Shown here: positions 26,097 through 35,302 of the stretch, one piece after another
How the letters are laid out: each line of letters begins with the position of its first letter
Position numbering within the stretch: the stretch's first letter is position 1
DNA from: an uncultured Porphyromonadaceae bacterium
GTDB lineage: Bacteria; Bacteroidota; Bacteroidia; Bacteroidales; Muribaculaceae
Direction: 5' to 3'
DNA length: 64,000 nt
NCBI GenBank assembly: GCA_900548875.1
Contig: URMA01000001.1
Coordinates: 62,001 to 126,000, forward strand
Notes under the pieces: model-generated
What the model was told of the DNA's origin: nothing
Databases searched by the model: none
The model's input: the letters and a program-made list of their open reading frames with translations, nothing else
Made by a program: the position numbers and the translations under genes

Positions 26097-27962
26097 TTAT
26101 GCTTCAAATTCAATCAGCGGAGCATCTGTTCCTACAACATCGTCAACAGCTACAAAGACACGTTTTACAACTGCATCCTTGCTGGCTGTCAACTCGTTCT
26201 CCATCTTCATTGCCTCGTAAACCAGCAGCAACTGTCCTTTCTTCACAGCATCACCGGCTTTCACGTAAACCTTGATGACCTTACCGCCCATCGGAGCGCG
26301 TTCGCAAGGACCGGTAATCGGTTCTTCCGGCTTCTTCTCTTCCTTGGCTTCTGCCACCGGTTCCGGCTGAGCTGCCTTGTGTTCTGCCTCACGACGTTTT
26401 TTCAAGAAACCATTAGCCACTGAAGGCAACAATTGGAGCAACAGATATTCCTGTTCGTTTTCTGCCAACTTGCATCCGCCCAATTCCGGCAATACAGGAT
26501 TTTCAGGAGCCTGATATTTTGTCACATCATACGGATGTTCAACTGGACTGCCCGTAATCTGTTCGCGGAATTCCGGAGAGATGGCAACCGGAGTTTTTCC
26601 GTACTCACCCTTAATCAAGGCAATGAACTGGTTGGACTTGTTGGAATAGTCCGGATTGCCTTTCTTGCGGTCGATAGCAAGGCTGACTGCCTGACTGCCC
26701 ACAATCTGGCTGGTCGGAGTAACCAACGGAACCAAACCTGCATCACGGCGAACCTTCGGAATCAAAGCCATGGCATCGTCGAGCACGTCTTCAGAATTCA
26801 ACGCCTTCAATTGAGCCACCATGTTTGAATACATACCGCCCGGAACTTCCGCATTCTTGACGAGTTCATTCGGTTTCGGGAAGTTGAAATATTTTTCAAT
26901 AGCATGACAGGCTTCAAGCAATGCGGCTTCGTCATTTGCCTTGGCAGCAGCAACGGCACGGTCGAATTGAGCATCGATTTCAGCAGGAAGAGTATCTTTC
27001 AACGGATCGAAGTCAATCGGGAAATTACCCTTATGCAAATCGAAGTCGGCAAGAGCCGTTCTTACAGCCTTCAATTGCTGACGGATTCTGCCTACAGCTT
27101 CCATGTTCACTTCCACATTGATATCCATGCGTTTTGCAAACAGATAAACCAATTCGATTGCCGGAGCAGCCGAACCGCCACCGAAATACCAAATATTGGT
27201 ATCAACAATGTCAACTCCGTGAAGCATGGCCATCACAACGGAAGCAAGGCCGTAGCCCGGAGTACAGTGTGTGTGGAAATCTACCGGCACCTTCACGGCG
27301 GCCTTCAGTTTGGAAATCAAGGAAGCTGCACGCGACGGATTTACCAAACCGGCCATATCCTTCAGTGTGATAATCTTTGCACCATAGGCTTCCATGCCTT
27401 TGGCTTTTTCCACGAAATATTCATCTGTAAATATCTTTTCCGGCTCAGCAGCCTTCTTGCCAAACAAACGTCCGAAGAAACCATGTTTTTCAACCGGAGC
27501 TTCATCCTTCGGATCAACCGTATAACAAACTGCGCCATCAGCGATGCCGCCCATTTCGTTAATCAACTTGATGGAATCCTTTACATTGTCCAGGTCGTTC
27601 AAGGCATCGAAAATACGCATTACGTTCAAGCCATTCTTGATGGCCTCTTTATAGAATCCTGCAAGCACTTCAGTCGGATATGGGACATAGCCGAACAAGT
27701 TACGTCCGCGCGAAAGAGCTGTCAGCAAAGATACGCCCCCCATTGAATCGCTGATAGTTTTCAAACGTACCCAAGGGTCTTCACCCAAATAGCGCATTAC
27801 CGAGTCAGGTACAGCTCCACCCCATACTTCCATAGCATAGAAACCAGCGTCTTTATACAAAGGAAGCAATGTGTCAATGCTTTCCTGTTTCATTCTGGTG
27901 GCGAACAGCGACTGTTGCCCGTCACGGAGAGTTAAATCTCTTACTTTTAGATTTCGACTCAT
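26097..27962 (-). CDS. Biotin-dependent carboxyltransferase subunit (oxaloacetate decarboxylase alpha / pyruvate carboxylase B type)
   Basis: 621 residues: an N-terminal HMGL-like carboxyltransferase TIM barrel (LTLRDGQQSLFATRM, metal-site segment DFHTHCTPGYGLAS), a central PYC_OADA conserved domain, a linker rich in Pro/Glu/Ala (about 535-550), and a C-terminal biotinyl domain with the target lysine in EAMKMENE. It moves carboxyl groups between biotin and pyruvate/oxaloacetate. No biotin carboxylase or membrane beta/gamma decarboxylase gene is adjacent, so the exact enzyme (OadA or PycB) is undecided. Confidence 0.9.
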   Translation of the reverse strand: MSRNLKVRDLTLRDGQQSLFATRMKQESIDTLLPLYKDAGFYAMEVWGGAVPDSVMRYLGEDPWVRLKTISDSMGGVSLLTALSRGRNLFGYVPYPTEVLAGFYKEAIKNGLNVMRIFDALNDLDNVKDSIKLINEMGGIADGAVCYTVDPKDEAPVEKHGFFGRLFGKKAAEPEKIFTDEYFVEKAKGMEAYGAKIITLKDMAGLVNPSRAASLISKLKAAVKVPVDFHTHCTPGYGLASVVMAMLHGVDIVDTNIWYFGGGSAAPAIELVYLFAKRMDINVEVNMEAVGRIRQQLKAVRTALADFDLHKGNFPIDFDPLKDTLPAEIDAQFDRAVAAAKANDEAALLEACHAIEKYFNFPKPNELVKNAEVPGGMYSNMVAQLKALNSEDVLDDAMALIPKVRRDAGLVPLVTPTSQIVGSQAVSLAIDRKKGNPDYSNKSNQFIALIKGEYGKTPVAISPEFREQITGSPVEHPYDVTKYQAPENPVLPELGGCKLAENEQEYLLLQLLPSVANGFLKKRREAEHKAAQPEPVAEAKEEKKPEEPITGPCERAPMGGKVIKVYVKAGDAVKKGQLLLVYEAMKMENELTASKDAVVKRVFVAVDDVVGTDAPLIEFEA

Positions 27963-28006
27963 AGTGTTTGTCTTTTTATATGGTTCGTTATGTTAAATCT
28001 TTTATG

Positions 28007-28014
28007 CAAAAATA
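28007..28014 (-). promoter_or_regulatory. Promoter -7 element of the carboxyltransferase gene
   Basis: Minus-strand TATTTTTG (28014-28007), full consensus, 45 bases upstream of the ATG at 27962. No good -33 element. Confidence 0.5.
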
Positions 28015-28271
28015 GTGTTTTAATCGACATATTAAAATTTTTAAGGCATTATTTTTCGAAGCGAAAATTCAACGGCCCAATCACTTTCGTTTTCCGAAAG
28101 AAGCGGTATAACATTCTTTCATAATATGAGCGGTTTTTCAACGAAAGACATACATAATACACATTTTTAATTACAGAATGTCAATTTTAACCATTCTGAA
28201 GTTCTTTTTCGTTTTTATATATTTAACAATTACAAAACCGTATCCGACAACCGAACAGCCCACTCCGCCGC

Positions 28272-28312
28272 CCAAAAACGAACCAGGCGCGCCATACAAA
28301 TGACACGCCTGG
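28272..28312 (-). terminator. Intrinsic terminator of the PBP1A gene
   Basis: Stem CCAGGCG (28283-28289) with CGCCTGG (28306-28312), then TTCGTTTTTGG on the minus strand. Confidence 0.65.
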
Positions 28313-28333
28313 CTGGCAAAATATTATCTTATA

Positions 28334-30727
28334 CTATTCAAACACATTGTCGATTGCCTCAATCGGAGCTTGCGACTGAATTGAATCCGTACCGAACGAT
28401 TCACGGAAACACGGTATAAAACCTTCCGGAGGCGAAGGGAAACGGTCGGATTGAGAGTACGGCAACGACTTGTCGGCATAGACCTTCTTCATATAAAGGC
28501 CGTAAATCGGCAAAGCCATGGATGCGCCCTGTCCCTGAGCCATAGAATTGAAATGGATGTAGCGTTCTTCACCGCCAACCCATACGCCGGACACAAGGTG
28601 AGGCGTGAATCCCATAAACCAACCGTCGGCATTATAGTTCGTCGTACCGGTCTTACCGCCCATCGGCGCTGTAATATTATACGGTGCACGGCGCAAACGT
28701 CCGCCCGTACCGGCATTGATTACATTCTGAAGAATATCAATCATCTTGAAATAGGCCTCCTCACTGATTACTTCCGTGAATTTGGGCGAGAATTCCGAAA
28801 TGACATTGTTGTTGTTATCCACAATGCGCGTCACATAAATCGGGTCAACACGCAACCCCTTATTTGAATATGCGGTATAGGCCGTCACCATTTCTCTTAC
28901 CGACACGTCGCACGGTCCGAGACACAAGGACATCACGGCAGGAAGTTCGCTGGTAATTCCGAAATTGTGCATCGTGCGCACCAATGCGGCCGGCGACAAC
29001 TCGCTCATCAGCCGTGCTGAAATCCAGTTGTTGGAATTGGTCAACGCCCAATAGAGGTCAACCATCTCGCCGACACGTGCCTTGCTTGCATTACGAGGCT
29101 GCCATATCTGGCCGGAAGAAGTAACGATGGTAGGCTGTGCGTTCAAGAACATGTCGCATGGCGTATAGCCTTCTTCAAAAGCATACGTATAAAGGAACGG
29201 CTTGACGGTAGAACCGATTTGACGGCGACCGACTCCGGCCATGTCATACTGGAAGAAATGGAAATCCGGTCCGCCCACATAGGCTTTCACCTGTCCTGTC
29301 AGCGGGTCCATCGACATGAAACCGGCACGAAGGAACATCTTATGATAAAGGATGGAATCGCGCGGCGTCATCACCGTATCAATGGCTCCATCATAGGAGA
29401 ACACTCTCATGTCAACCGGCTCGTTGAAGGCAGCCATAATCTTGCGGTCGCTCATGCCCGAAAGTTTCATCACACGGTAACGCTCGCTCTGACGGATGGC
29501 CCGGTTGATGAGTTCTTCAACTGTGACGTTACCCAATTCGTCCCTATTGCGGGTATAGGGTCCCGTTTTTCGCTTCTCGCGGTTGAACTGCGGCTGCAAA
29601 GTCTTGCTCAAATGGTCTCTGACTGCCTCTTCCGCATATCGCTGCATACGCGAGTCAATGCTCGTATAGATTTTGAGTCCGTCCGTATAGATGTTATATT
29701 TACTTCCGTCCGGCTTGCGCGTCTTTTCCACCCAACCGTAAAGCGGATTTGTCTCCCAAGCGATAGAATCGTCAATATAGCGCTGGTGTTCCCAGTCGGC
29801 ATAGTCGCTCTTGTCCGGTTTTTTGGCTTGCAGCATCTGGCGCAAAGCTTCACGGAAATAAGGAGCGATACCGTCCTTATGGTCTACCTTATGATAAGAA
29901 AGCACCAACGGCAATGCGCAAAGCGAATCGCACTCGGCTTCTGTAATCATTCCGGCTTTTTCCATCTGATGCAGCACCACGTTCCGGCGTGTACGGGTAC
30001 GCTCGTTGAAGCGCAGCGGATTAAAAAGCGACGGATTCTGCACCATACCCACCAATGTTGCCGCTTCTTCTATTTTCAATTCCGTCGGCTCCTTACCGAA
30101 ATAGACATACGCAGCCGACTTGATGCCGACAGCATTGTTCAGGAAGTCGAACTGATTCAAATACATTTTGATGATTTCATCTTTCGTGTAATAGCGTTCC
30201 AGCTTCACGGCTATGGCCCATTCCACAGGCTTTTGGAACACGCGCTCCAACATATTGGACGAACTTGGAGAATACAGCTGCTTTGCCAGCTGCTGAGTAA
30301 TCGTACTACCGCCTCCCGACTGCCGCTTTCCGAAAAGCAAAGTCTTTACCATCACACGTCCCAACGCACGCAAGTCAATACCGGAATGGCTTTCGAAACG
30401 CACATCCTCCGTGGCTATCAGTGCATTTATGACATGATGTGAAATTTCATTGTAGTCGGCGTAAATACGATTATTTTTACTGATGAAGTACCGTCCCATC
30501 TCTTCGCCGTCACTGGTAAACAGGCGGGTTGCAAACTTGTCATTCGGATTACGCAAATCTTCAACAGGCGGCATATATCCTATCACTCCGTTGTAAATCA
30601 GCACGAAAACGAGAAAAATGACCAGTACCATTACAAAGTTGTAAATCCACAGTCTGCGAATCAGATCATTCCATCGGAGAGACTTTCTGGCCTTTACGTT
30701 CTTCTTTCCTTCTGCGTCAGTTGCCAT
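28334..30727 (-). CDS. Class A penicillin-binding protein 1A (transglycosylase/transpeptidase)
   Basis: Bifunctional peptidoglycan synthase, anchored by a membrane segment at about residues 28-50. The glycosyltransferase domain has ATEDVRFESHSG (catalytic Glu107) and GGGSTITQQLAKQL. The transpeptidase domain has all three motifs: SxxK at S506-K509 (GSTVKPF), SNN at 565-567 and KTGT at 692-695. At 797 residues it has the length usual for PBP1A in this phylum. Single-gene transcript with its own promoter (30779-30786) and terminator. Confidence 0.95.
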   Translation of the reverse strand: MATDAEGKKNVKARKSLRWNDLIRRLWIYNFVMVLVIFLVFVLIYNGVIGYMPPVEDLRNPNDKFATRLFTSDGEEMGRYFISKNNRIYADYNEISHHVINALIATEDVRFESHSGIDLRALGRVMVKTLLFGKRQSGGGSTITQQLAKQLYSPSSSNMLERVFQKPVEWAIAVKLERYYTKDEIIKMYLNQFDFLNNAVGIKSAAYVYFGKEPTELKIEEAATLVGMVQNPSLFNPLRFNERTRTRRNVVLHQMEKAGMITEAECDSLCALPLVLSYHKVDHKDGIAPYFREALRQMLQAKKPDKSDYADWEHQRYIDDSIAWETNPLYGWVEKTRKPDGSKYNIYTDGLKIYTSIDSRMQRYAEEAVRDHLSKTLQPQFNREKRKTGPYTRNRDELGNVTVEELINRAIRQSERYRVMKLSGMSDRKIMAAFNEPVDMRVFSYDGAIDTVMTPRDSILYHKMFLRAGFMSMDPLTGQVKAYVGGPDFHFFQYDMAGVGRRQIGSTVKPFLYTYAFEEGYTPCDMFLNAQPTIVTSSGQIWQPRNASKARVGEMVDLYWALTNSNNWISARLMSELSPAALVRTMHNFGITSELPAVMSLCLGPCDVSVREMVTAYTAYSNKGLRVDPIYVTRIVDNNNNVISEFSPKFTEVISEEAYFKMIDILQNVINAGTGGRLRRAPYNITAPMGGKTGTTNYNADGWFMGFTPHLVSGVWVGGEERYIHFNSMAQGQGASMALPIYGLYMKKVYADKSLPYSQSDRFPSPPEGFIPCFRESFGTDSIQSQAPIEAIDNVFE

Positions 30728-30778
30728 CTTATATCCTTTTATTCTTTTATATTCGTTTTAATGTTTTGGGTTATTTTG

Positions 30779-30786
30779 CAAAGGTA
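30779..30786 (-). promoter_or_regulatory. Promoter -7 element of the PBP1A gene
   Basis: Minus-strand TACCTTTG (30786-30779), full consensus, about 50 bases upstream of the ATG at 30727. Confidence 0.55.
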
Positions 30787-30902
30787 ATAATATTATATGA
30801 AATACATTTAAGTTTTTTCGCAACTTAACGTCCGCCAATAACAATTTCACGGTCCCAATCGTTATTCAAAGGAAAACAACCGTTACTTTTCACTTTTTTA
30901 TC

Positions 30903-30910
30903 TAATTTTG
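30903..30910 (+). promoter_or_regulatory. Promoter -7 element of DUF59-lpxH, nearly leaderless
   Basis: TAATTTTG ends only 6 bases before the ATG at 30917, so the predicted transcription start falls on or just before the start codon. Confidence 0.5.
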
Positions 30911-30916
30911 CAGATT

Positions 30917-31234
30917 ATGGAACAAAATACATTACAACTGGAAGAAGCAATTGTAAAAATGCTCAAAACGGTCTACGACCCGGAAATACCCGTGAATGTC
31001 TACGACCTCGGCTTGATCTACAGCATTGACATCAATGATGAAGGCTGTGTGAAAATCGACATGACACTGACAGCGCCCAACTGTCCGGCCGCCGACTTCA
31101 TCATTGAAGACATCCGAATGAAACTGGAAAGCATTGAAGGCATCAAGAGTGTGGACATCAATCTTGTTTTCGAACCGGAATGGAACCAGGACATGATGAC
31201 CGAAGAAGCGAAACTGGAGCTGGGCTTTCTATAA
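30917..31234 (+). CDS. DUF59/MIP18 family protein (SufT-like iron-sulfur assembly factor)
   Basis: 105 residues from the ATG at 30917; an upstream in-frame TTG at 30908 lies within the promoter and is rejected. The protein is essentially one MIP18 domain with the signatures VYDPEIPVNVYDLGLIYSI and LTAPNCPAADFI, whose Cys is the conserved reactive residue. Relatives help load Fe-S clusters. It is 11 bases upstream of lpxH; that pairing is positional and has no obvious biochemical reason. Confidence 0.85.
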   Translation: MEQNTLQLEEAIVKMLKTVYDPEIPVNVYDLGLIYSIDINDEGCVKIDMTLTAPNCPAADFIIEDIRMKLESIEGIKSVDINLVFEPEWNQDMMTEEAKLELGFL

Positions 31235-31245
31235 ATAAAGAACGA

Positions 31246-31983
31246 ATGCAACAGAAACTAACCTATTTTCTGTCGGATTTCCACCTGGGAGCGTCCTATT
31301 TCGACAACCCGCTGGATGTGGAAAAAAAGGTTGTCGGATTCCTTGACTCCATAAAGGAATCCGCCAAAACCATCTATCTGCTCGGCGACATTCTCGACTA
31401 TTGGTATGAATACCGCTATGTCGTCCCAAAAGGGTTTGTGCGTTTTTTCGGCAAACTCGCAGAACTTTCCGACATGGGAATAAAAATATATTGGTTCACC
31501 GGCAACCACGACATCTGGATTTTCGACTACCTGCCCAGCGAACTCGGCGTAGAAGTAGTGCAGAAAGAGTGCATTTGCACCATCGACGGGAAAAAGTTCT
31601 TTCTGGCACACGGCGACGGTGTGGGCAACCGGAAATGGACATTCCGCGCACTGCGCTGGATTTTCCACAACAAGACCTGCCAGAAACTTTACGCCTCCAT
31701 ACATCCCCGCTGGACCATCCCATTCGCCAAAGGATGGTCGAAAAGCAGCCGTGCCAAAGATTCATACCCCGAATATCTCGGTGAAGGCAAAGAATATCTC
31801 GAACAGTTTGCCCAATCCTATGCTGACGAAAGTATCGACTTTTTCGTATTCGGGCACCGACACATCATGCTCGACAAACCTATCAACGCAAAGTCGCGCA
31901 TCATCATTCTTGGCGATTGGATACATTTTTGCTCCTATGCTGTGTTTGACGGGAGAGAAATGCAGCTAAAGAAGTATATTTAG
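31246..31983 (+). CDS. lpxH: UDP-2,3-diacylglucosamine diphosphatase
   Basis: Calcineurin-like phosphoesterase releasing lipid X and UMP from UDP-2,3-diacylglucosamine, a step of lipid A synthesis at the inner membrane. 245 residues from ATG 31246. Metal-binding motifs in order: FLSDFHLG, GDILDYWYEY, TGNHDIW, LAHGDGVG and FGHRH. A longer frame back to 31180 overlaps the DUF59 gene and adds unrelated sequence, so it is not used. The family also includes the related LpxG, but motif layout fits LpxH. Confidence 0.88.
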   Translation: MQQKLTYFLSDFHLGASYFDNPLDVEKKVVGFLDSIKESAKTIYLLGDILDYWYEYRYVVPKGFVRFFGKLAELSDMGIKIYWFTGNHDIWIFDYLPSELGVEVVQKECICTIDGKKFFLAHGDGVGNRKWTFRALRWIFHNKTCQKLYASIHPRWTIPFAKGWSKSSRAKDSYPEYLGEGKEYLEQFAQSYADESIDFFVFGHRHIMLDKPINAKSRIIILGDWIHFCSYAVFDGREMQLKKYI

Positions 31984-32228
31984 CAACATAAAAATTACAA
32001 ATCGAAAGCGGCATTGCTGATTTTAACATTATTTTACCATTTCTATATAATTCCGTAAACAACTGTATAACAGCACACATAGATGCCATACGGAGCCACA
32101 TCGCCAACAAAACATAGTTAAAGAACATAATATTTTGCTTGCATAGTCAAAAATAAAGGGTGACATTTGCATCACAAACCTAAAACAATCTTTTTTACCT
32201 TAAAAAATTATACCTATTGGAAACCTAT

Positions 32229-32267
32229 AAGGAAGGGACTTTGTGAAAAAGTTCCTTTTTTGTTTTT
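32229..32267 (+). terminator. Intrinsic terminator between lpxH and ispD
   Basis: GGGACTTT (32235-32242) pairs with AAAGTTCC (32248-32255), extended by A/G with T pairs, then TTTTTTGTTTTTA. Confidence 0.8.
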
Positions 32268-32287
32268 ATCCCCCCTGCATGTCACCA

Positions 32288-32319
32288 TTTGCAGAAATAA
32301 ATTGTTTTTACTTATTTTG
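32288..32319 (+). promoter_or_regulatory. Promoter of ispD-recG
   Basis: TTTG (32288-32291), 20 bases, TTATTTTG (32312-32319), one mismatch to the -7 consensus. Predicted leader of about 18 nt to the ATG at 32344. Confidence 0.55.
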
Positions 32320-32343
32320 TATAGCAATAAAAACGAAACAACA

Positions 32344-33012
32344 ATGAACAGATACGCAGTCATCGTAGCCGGAGGAACAGGCAGTCGCTTTGGCTCTACC
32401 CTACCGAAACAGTTCGTTCCGCTGAACGGAGAACCAGTGCTCATGCATTCCGTCCGCACATTTCACGCCTACGACCCGACGATGGAAATAATCGTGGTCC
32501 TGCCTAATGAATACCAGACACTGTGGAACGACATCTGCAAGCAGTATCAGTTCACCATACCCCACCGCATAGTTGTCGGCGGAGAAAACCGTTTCGAATC
32601 TGTAAAGAACGCGCTATATTCCATAAAGGAAACGGAAGGATTCGTAGCCGTTCACGACGGCGCCCGCCCGCTTATTGACCGACAGACAATATCCGACGGG
32701 TTCGGCACGGCCGAACGCTGCGGCTCCGCCATCCCTGTCATACCCGTCACCGACAGCATCCGCCAGCTCGACCGCCAGGGCAGCCACACCATCAATCGCG
32801 ACTCGCTCGTTGCCGTACAGACGCCTCAAGTATTCAAGCTCGCTTTGCTGAAGGAAGCCTACAACACTGCCTTCAGTCCGATGTTTACGGACGACGCTTC
32901 GGTTGTTGAATACCGGGGAACGGATGTAACGCTCTACAAAGGCAACGTGCGCAACCTCAAAATCACACACCCCGACGATATAAAGATAGCGGAAATCATA
33001 CTAAAGAAATAG
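32344..33012 (+). CDS. ispD: 2-C-methyl-D-erythritol 4-phosphate cytidylyltransferase
   Basis: Couples MEP to CTP in the non-mevalonate isoprenoid pathway. From ATG 32344 it is 222 residues, with the CTP-binding loop VAGGTGSRFGSTLPKQF and VHDGARPLI, DSIRQLDR and QTPQVF segments. The open frame runs back to 32167 through the terminator and promoter, so the internal ATG is the real start. recG begins 1 base after its stop. Confidence 0.96.
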   Translation: MNRYAVIVAGGTGSRFGSTLPKQFVPLNGEPVLMHSVRTFHAYDPTMEIIVVLPNEYQTLWNDICKQYQFTIPHRIVVGGENRFESVKNALYSIKETEGFVAVHDGARPLIDRQTISDGFGTAERCGSAIPVIPVTDSIRQLDRQGSHTINRDSLVAVQTPQVFKLALLKEAYNTAFSPMFTDDASVVEYRGTDVTLYKGNVRNLKITHPDDIKIAEIILKK

Positions 33013-33013
33013 A

Positions 33014-35104
33014 ATGAACCGACTGGAGGACATGGACATAACCTACTTGACCGGAGTAGGACCCAAACGCGCCGAGCTTCTCAAAAAGGAGCTCGGCATT
33101 GCTACGTTTTATGACCTCCTCTACTTTTTTCCCTCACGCTACGTAGACCGCAGTCGAATCTATCGAATTGCCGAACTCGACAGCGAATCACCCTATATCC
33201 AACTGAAAGGACGCTTTGTCAACTTCACCCAGCACGGAGAAGGAGCCAAAAAGCGCCTGCAAGGACTTTTTTCCGACGGAACGGGCACGATTGACGTCGT
33301 TTGGTTCAACCGTATCAAGGCCATTTCCGAGACGTACAGAACAGGTACGGAATACATTCTTTTCGGCAAGCCTTCCGTATTCAACGGGCGTATCAACATG
33401 GTTCATCCGGAAATAGAAGTCTACAAGCCCGACAATGAGCCTCACGGCCTGCGGGGCATCTATACCCTGCCCGACAAACTGCGCAACAAAGGAATTTCAT
33501 CAAAAACCATCCAGCAACTCATTGCCAACCTGCTGACAAAGGTTGCCTATATCCCGGAAACGCTCCCCAACAACGTGGCCGGACAATTCCGGCTGATGAA
33601 CCTGCGCGAAGCGTTGGCCAACATCCACATGCCGGAAAACCTGACAAAACTGAAAGATGCCAAATTCCGACTGAAGTTTGAGGAGCTGTTCCTTATCCAA
33701 CTGAATATCCTACGGTATGCCAAAAACCGCAACGCAAAAATCAGAGGACTCGTGTTCCGGCATATCGGCGAATATTTCAACCGTTTTTACAACGAAGTGC
33801 TCCCCTTCCCGCTGACTGGCGCACAAAAGCGCGTGCTGAAAGAAATCCGTGCCGATGTGGGAAGCGGACGCCAAATGAACCGCCTGTTGCAGGGTGACGT
33901 GGGAAGCGGAAAAACCATTGTGGCCATGATGACGGCTCTGATGGCTGTCGACAACAATTACCAGACCTGCATGATGGCACCTACCGAAATTCTTGCCACC
34001 CAGCATTATGAATCGCTTTCTGCCATGGGGTCCAAAATCGGACTTCGTGTAGAGCTGCTTACAGGCTCTACGAAAAAGTCGAAACGCGACGAAATCCATC
34101 AAGGATTGCTCGACGGAAGCATACACCTGCTGATTGGCACACATGCCGTCATTGAAGACAATGTGAATTTCAAGCAACTGGGAATGGTCATCATCGACGA
34201 ACAGCACCGCTTCGGCGTAGCTCAACGTGCCAAATTGTGGAACAAGAACCTCAACCCGCCTCATGTGCTGGTAATGACGGCCACCCCTATACCTCGCACT
34301 CTCGCCATGACCGTATATGGTGACCTCGACGTTTCGGTCATCGACGAACTGCCTCCCGGAAGAAAACCCATTCAAACGTTGCTCCGCTACGAGAACAACC
34401 GAGAAAGCGTAAACCGCGACATATATAAGGAATTGAGAGCCGGCAGGCAAGTATACATCGTGTATCCGCTCATTCAGGAAAACGAAAAGCTCGATCTGAA
34501 AAATCTGGAAAACGGCTACGAATATGTACGCCAGACTTTTCGCGATTTCAAGGTCAGTTTTGTACACGGCAAAATGACTCCCGCCGAAAAGGACTACCAG
34601 ATGCAGCAGTTCGCCAGCAACGCCACACAGATACTGGTAGCCACCACCGTCATCGAAGTTGGCGTAAATGTGCCCAACGCTTCGGTAATGGTCATCGAAA
34701 ATGCCGAACGCTTCGGCCTCTCCCAACTCCACCAGTTGCGCGGACGTGTCGGTCGCGGTGCCGAACAGTCGTATTGCATCCTGATGACAAAGCCGGAGAT
34801 TGCCAAAAACACCCGCCGACGCCTGGAAATAATGACGGAGACCACCGACGGTTTTCTCATTGCCGAAGCCGACATGCAACTACGCGGCCCCGGCGACATC
34901 GAAGGCACCCAACAGAGCGGCATTGCCTTCAACATGCGCATAGCCAACCTTGCCACCGACGGACAGATCCTCACCGTGGCCCGAGATGCGGCCAATGCCC
35001 TCCTTGACAAAGACCCAGAACTGACACTGCCTGAAAATCAAATTCTTGTCGAACAGCTTCACAAACATTTCGACAAGACCGTCAACTGGAGCAGAATCAG
35101 CTGA
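33014..35104 (+). CDS. recG: ATP-dependent DNA helicase RecG
   Basis: Branched-DNA translocase remodelling stalled forks and Holliday junctions. 696 residues (E. coli 693): N-terminal wedge domain starting with a helix-hairpin-helix-like YLTGVGPKRAELL, Walker A GDVGSGKT, Walker B DEQHRFG, motif III TATPIPRTL and the C-terminal TRG-like ERFGLSQLHQLRGRVGRG. Cotranscribed with ispD. A start at the second ATG (33032, MDITYLTG) is possible. Confidence 0.97.
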   Translation: MNRLEDMDITYLTGVGPKRAELLKKELGIATFYDLLYFFPSRYVDRSRIYRIAELDSESPYIQLKGRFVNFTQHGEGAKKRLQGLFSDGTGTIDVVWFNRIKAISETYRTGTEYILFGKPSVFNGRINMVHPEIEVYKPDNEPHGLRGIYTLPDKLRNKGISSKTIQQLIANLLTKVAYIPETLPNNVAGQFRLMNLREALANIHMPENLTKLKDAKFRLKFEELFLIQLNILRYAKNRNAKIRGLVFRHIGEYFNRFYNEVLPFPLTGAQKRVLKEIRADVGSGRQMNRLLQGDVGSGKTIVAMMTALMAVDNNYQTCMMAPTEILATQHYESLSAMGSKIGLRVELLTGSTKKSKRDEIHQGLLDGSIHLLIGTHAVIEDNVNFKQLGMVIIDEQHRFGVAQRAKLWNKNLNPPHVLVMTATPIPRTLAMTVYGDLDVSVIDELPPGRKPIQTLLRYENNRESVNRDIYKELRAGRQVYIVYPLIQENEKLDLKNLENGYEYVRQTFRDFKVSFVHGKMTPAEKDYQMQQFASNATQILVATTVIEVGVNVPNASVMVIENAERFGLSQLHQLRGRVGRGAEQSYCILMTKPEIAKNTRRRLEIMTETTDGFLIAEADMQLRGPGDIEGTQQSGIAFNMRIANLATDGQILTVARDAANALLDKDPELTLPENQILVEQLHKHFDKTVNWSRIS

Positions 35105-35252
35105 CGAGCTGTCTCTAAAACAAAATATACACATTGAAACCTTATTGTGCAAAAAAAGTGCAATTCATGCTACGCTCCTTTTATAAAATCTAAATAATGT
35201 GAAAAATGCATGATTATGAACAGATTAATTTCTCCCCCAAAAAATTTTTCAT

Positions 35253-35260
35253 TACCTTTG
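35253..35260 (+). promoter_or_regulatory. Promoter -7 element of ndk
   Basis: TACCTTTG, full consensus, 42 bases before the ndk ATG. The -33 region is poorly matched. Confidence 0.5.
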
Positions 35261-35302
35261 GCAGTATAATATTTATTCAAACCTACCAAAAATCAAATAG
35301 CA

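Larger units (their letters stand above)
27963..28333. other. 371-base intergenic region
   Basis: Holds the promoter of the carboxyltransferase gene (minus strand) at one end and the PBP1A terminator at the other. Between them is one weak hairpin, CAGAATG (28174-28180) with CATTCTG (28192-28198), followed on the plus strand by T-rich TTCTTTTTCGTTTTTA. No plus-strand gene or clear promoter precedes it. Nothing else is seen. Confidence 0.5.
31984..32343 (+). other. 360-base intergenic region between lpxH and ispD
   Basis: Contains a strong terminator (32229-32267) and the ispD promoter. The first 245 bases have no ORF worth calling. The only promoter-like sites (TAATATTTTG at about 32129, TGACATTTG at about 32162) deviate from consensus, so this looks like a long 3' untranslated region, though a small RNA ending at the terminator cannot be excluded. 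Confidence 0.4.

Noticed and set aside
28174..28212. Small hairpin plus T-rich tail as terminator of a plus-strand small RNA
   Set aside because: Only a 7-bp AT-rich stem, and no plus-strand promoter or gene precedes it.
29219..30442. 407-codon open frame antisense to the PBP1A gene
   Set aside because: Same shadow effect; PBP1A motifs are intact across the region and the antisense product has no recognisable domain or promoter.
33710..34879. 389-codon open frame antisense to recG
   Set aside because: Lies wholly inside a confidently assigned gene, in the codon-shadow frame, with low-complexity His/Phe/Val-rich composition and no family signature.
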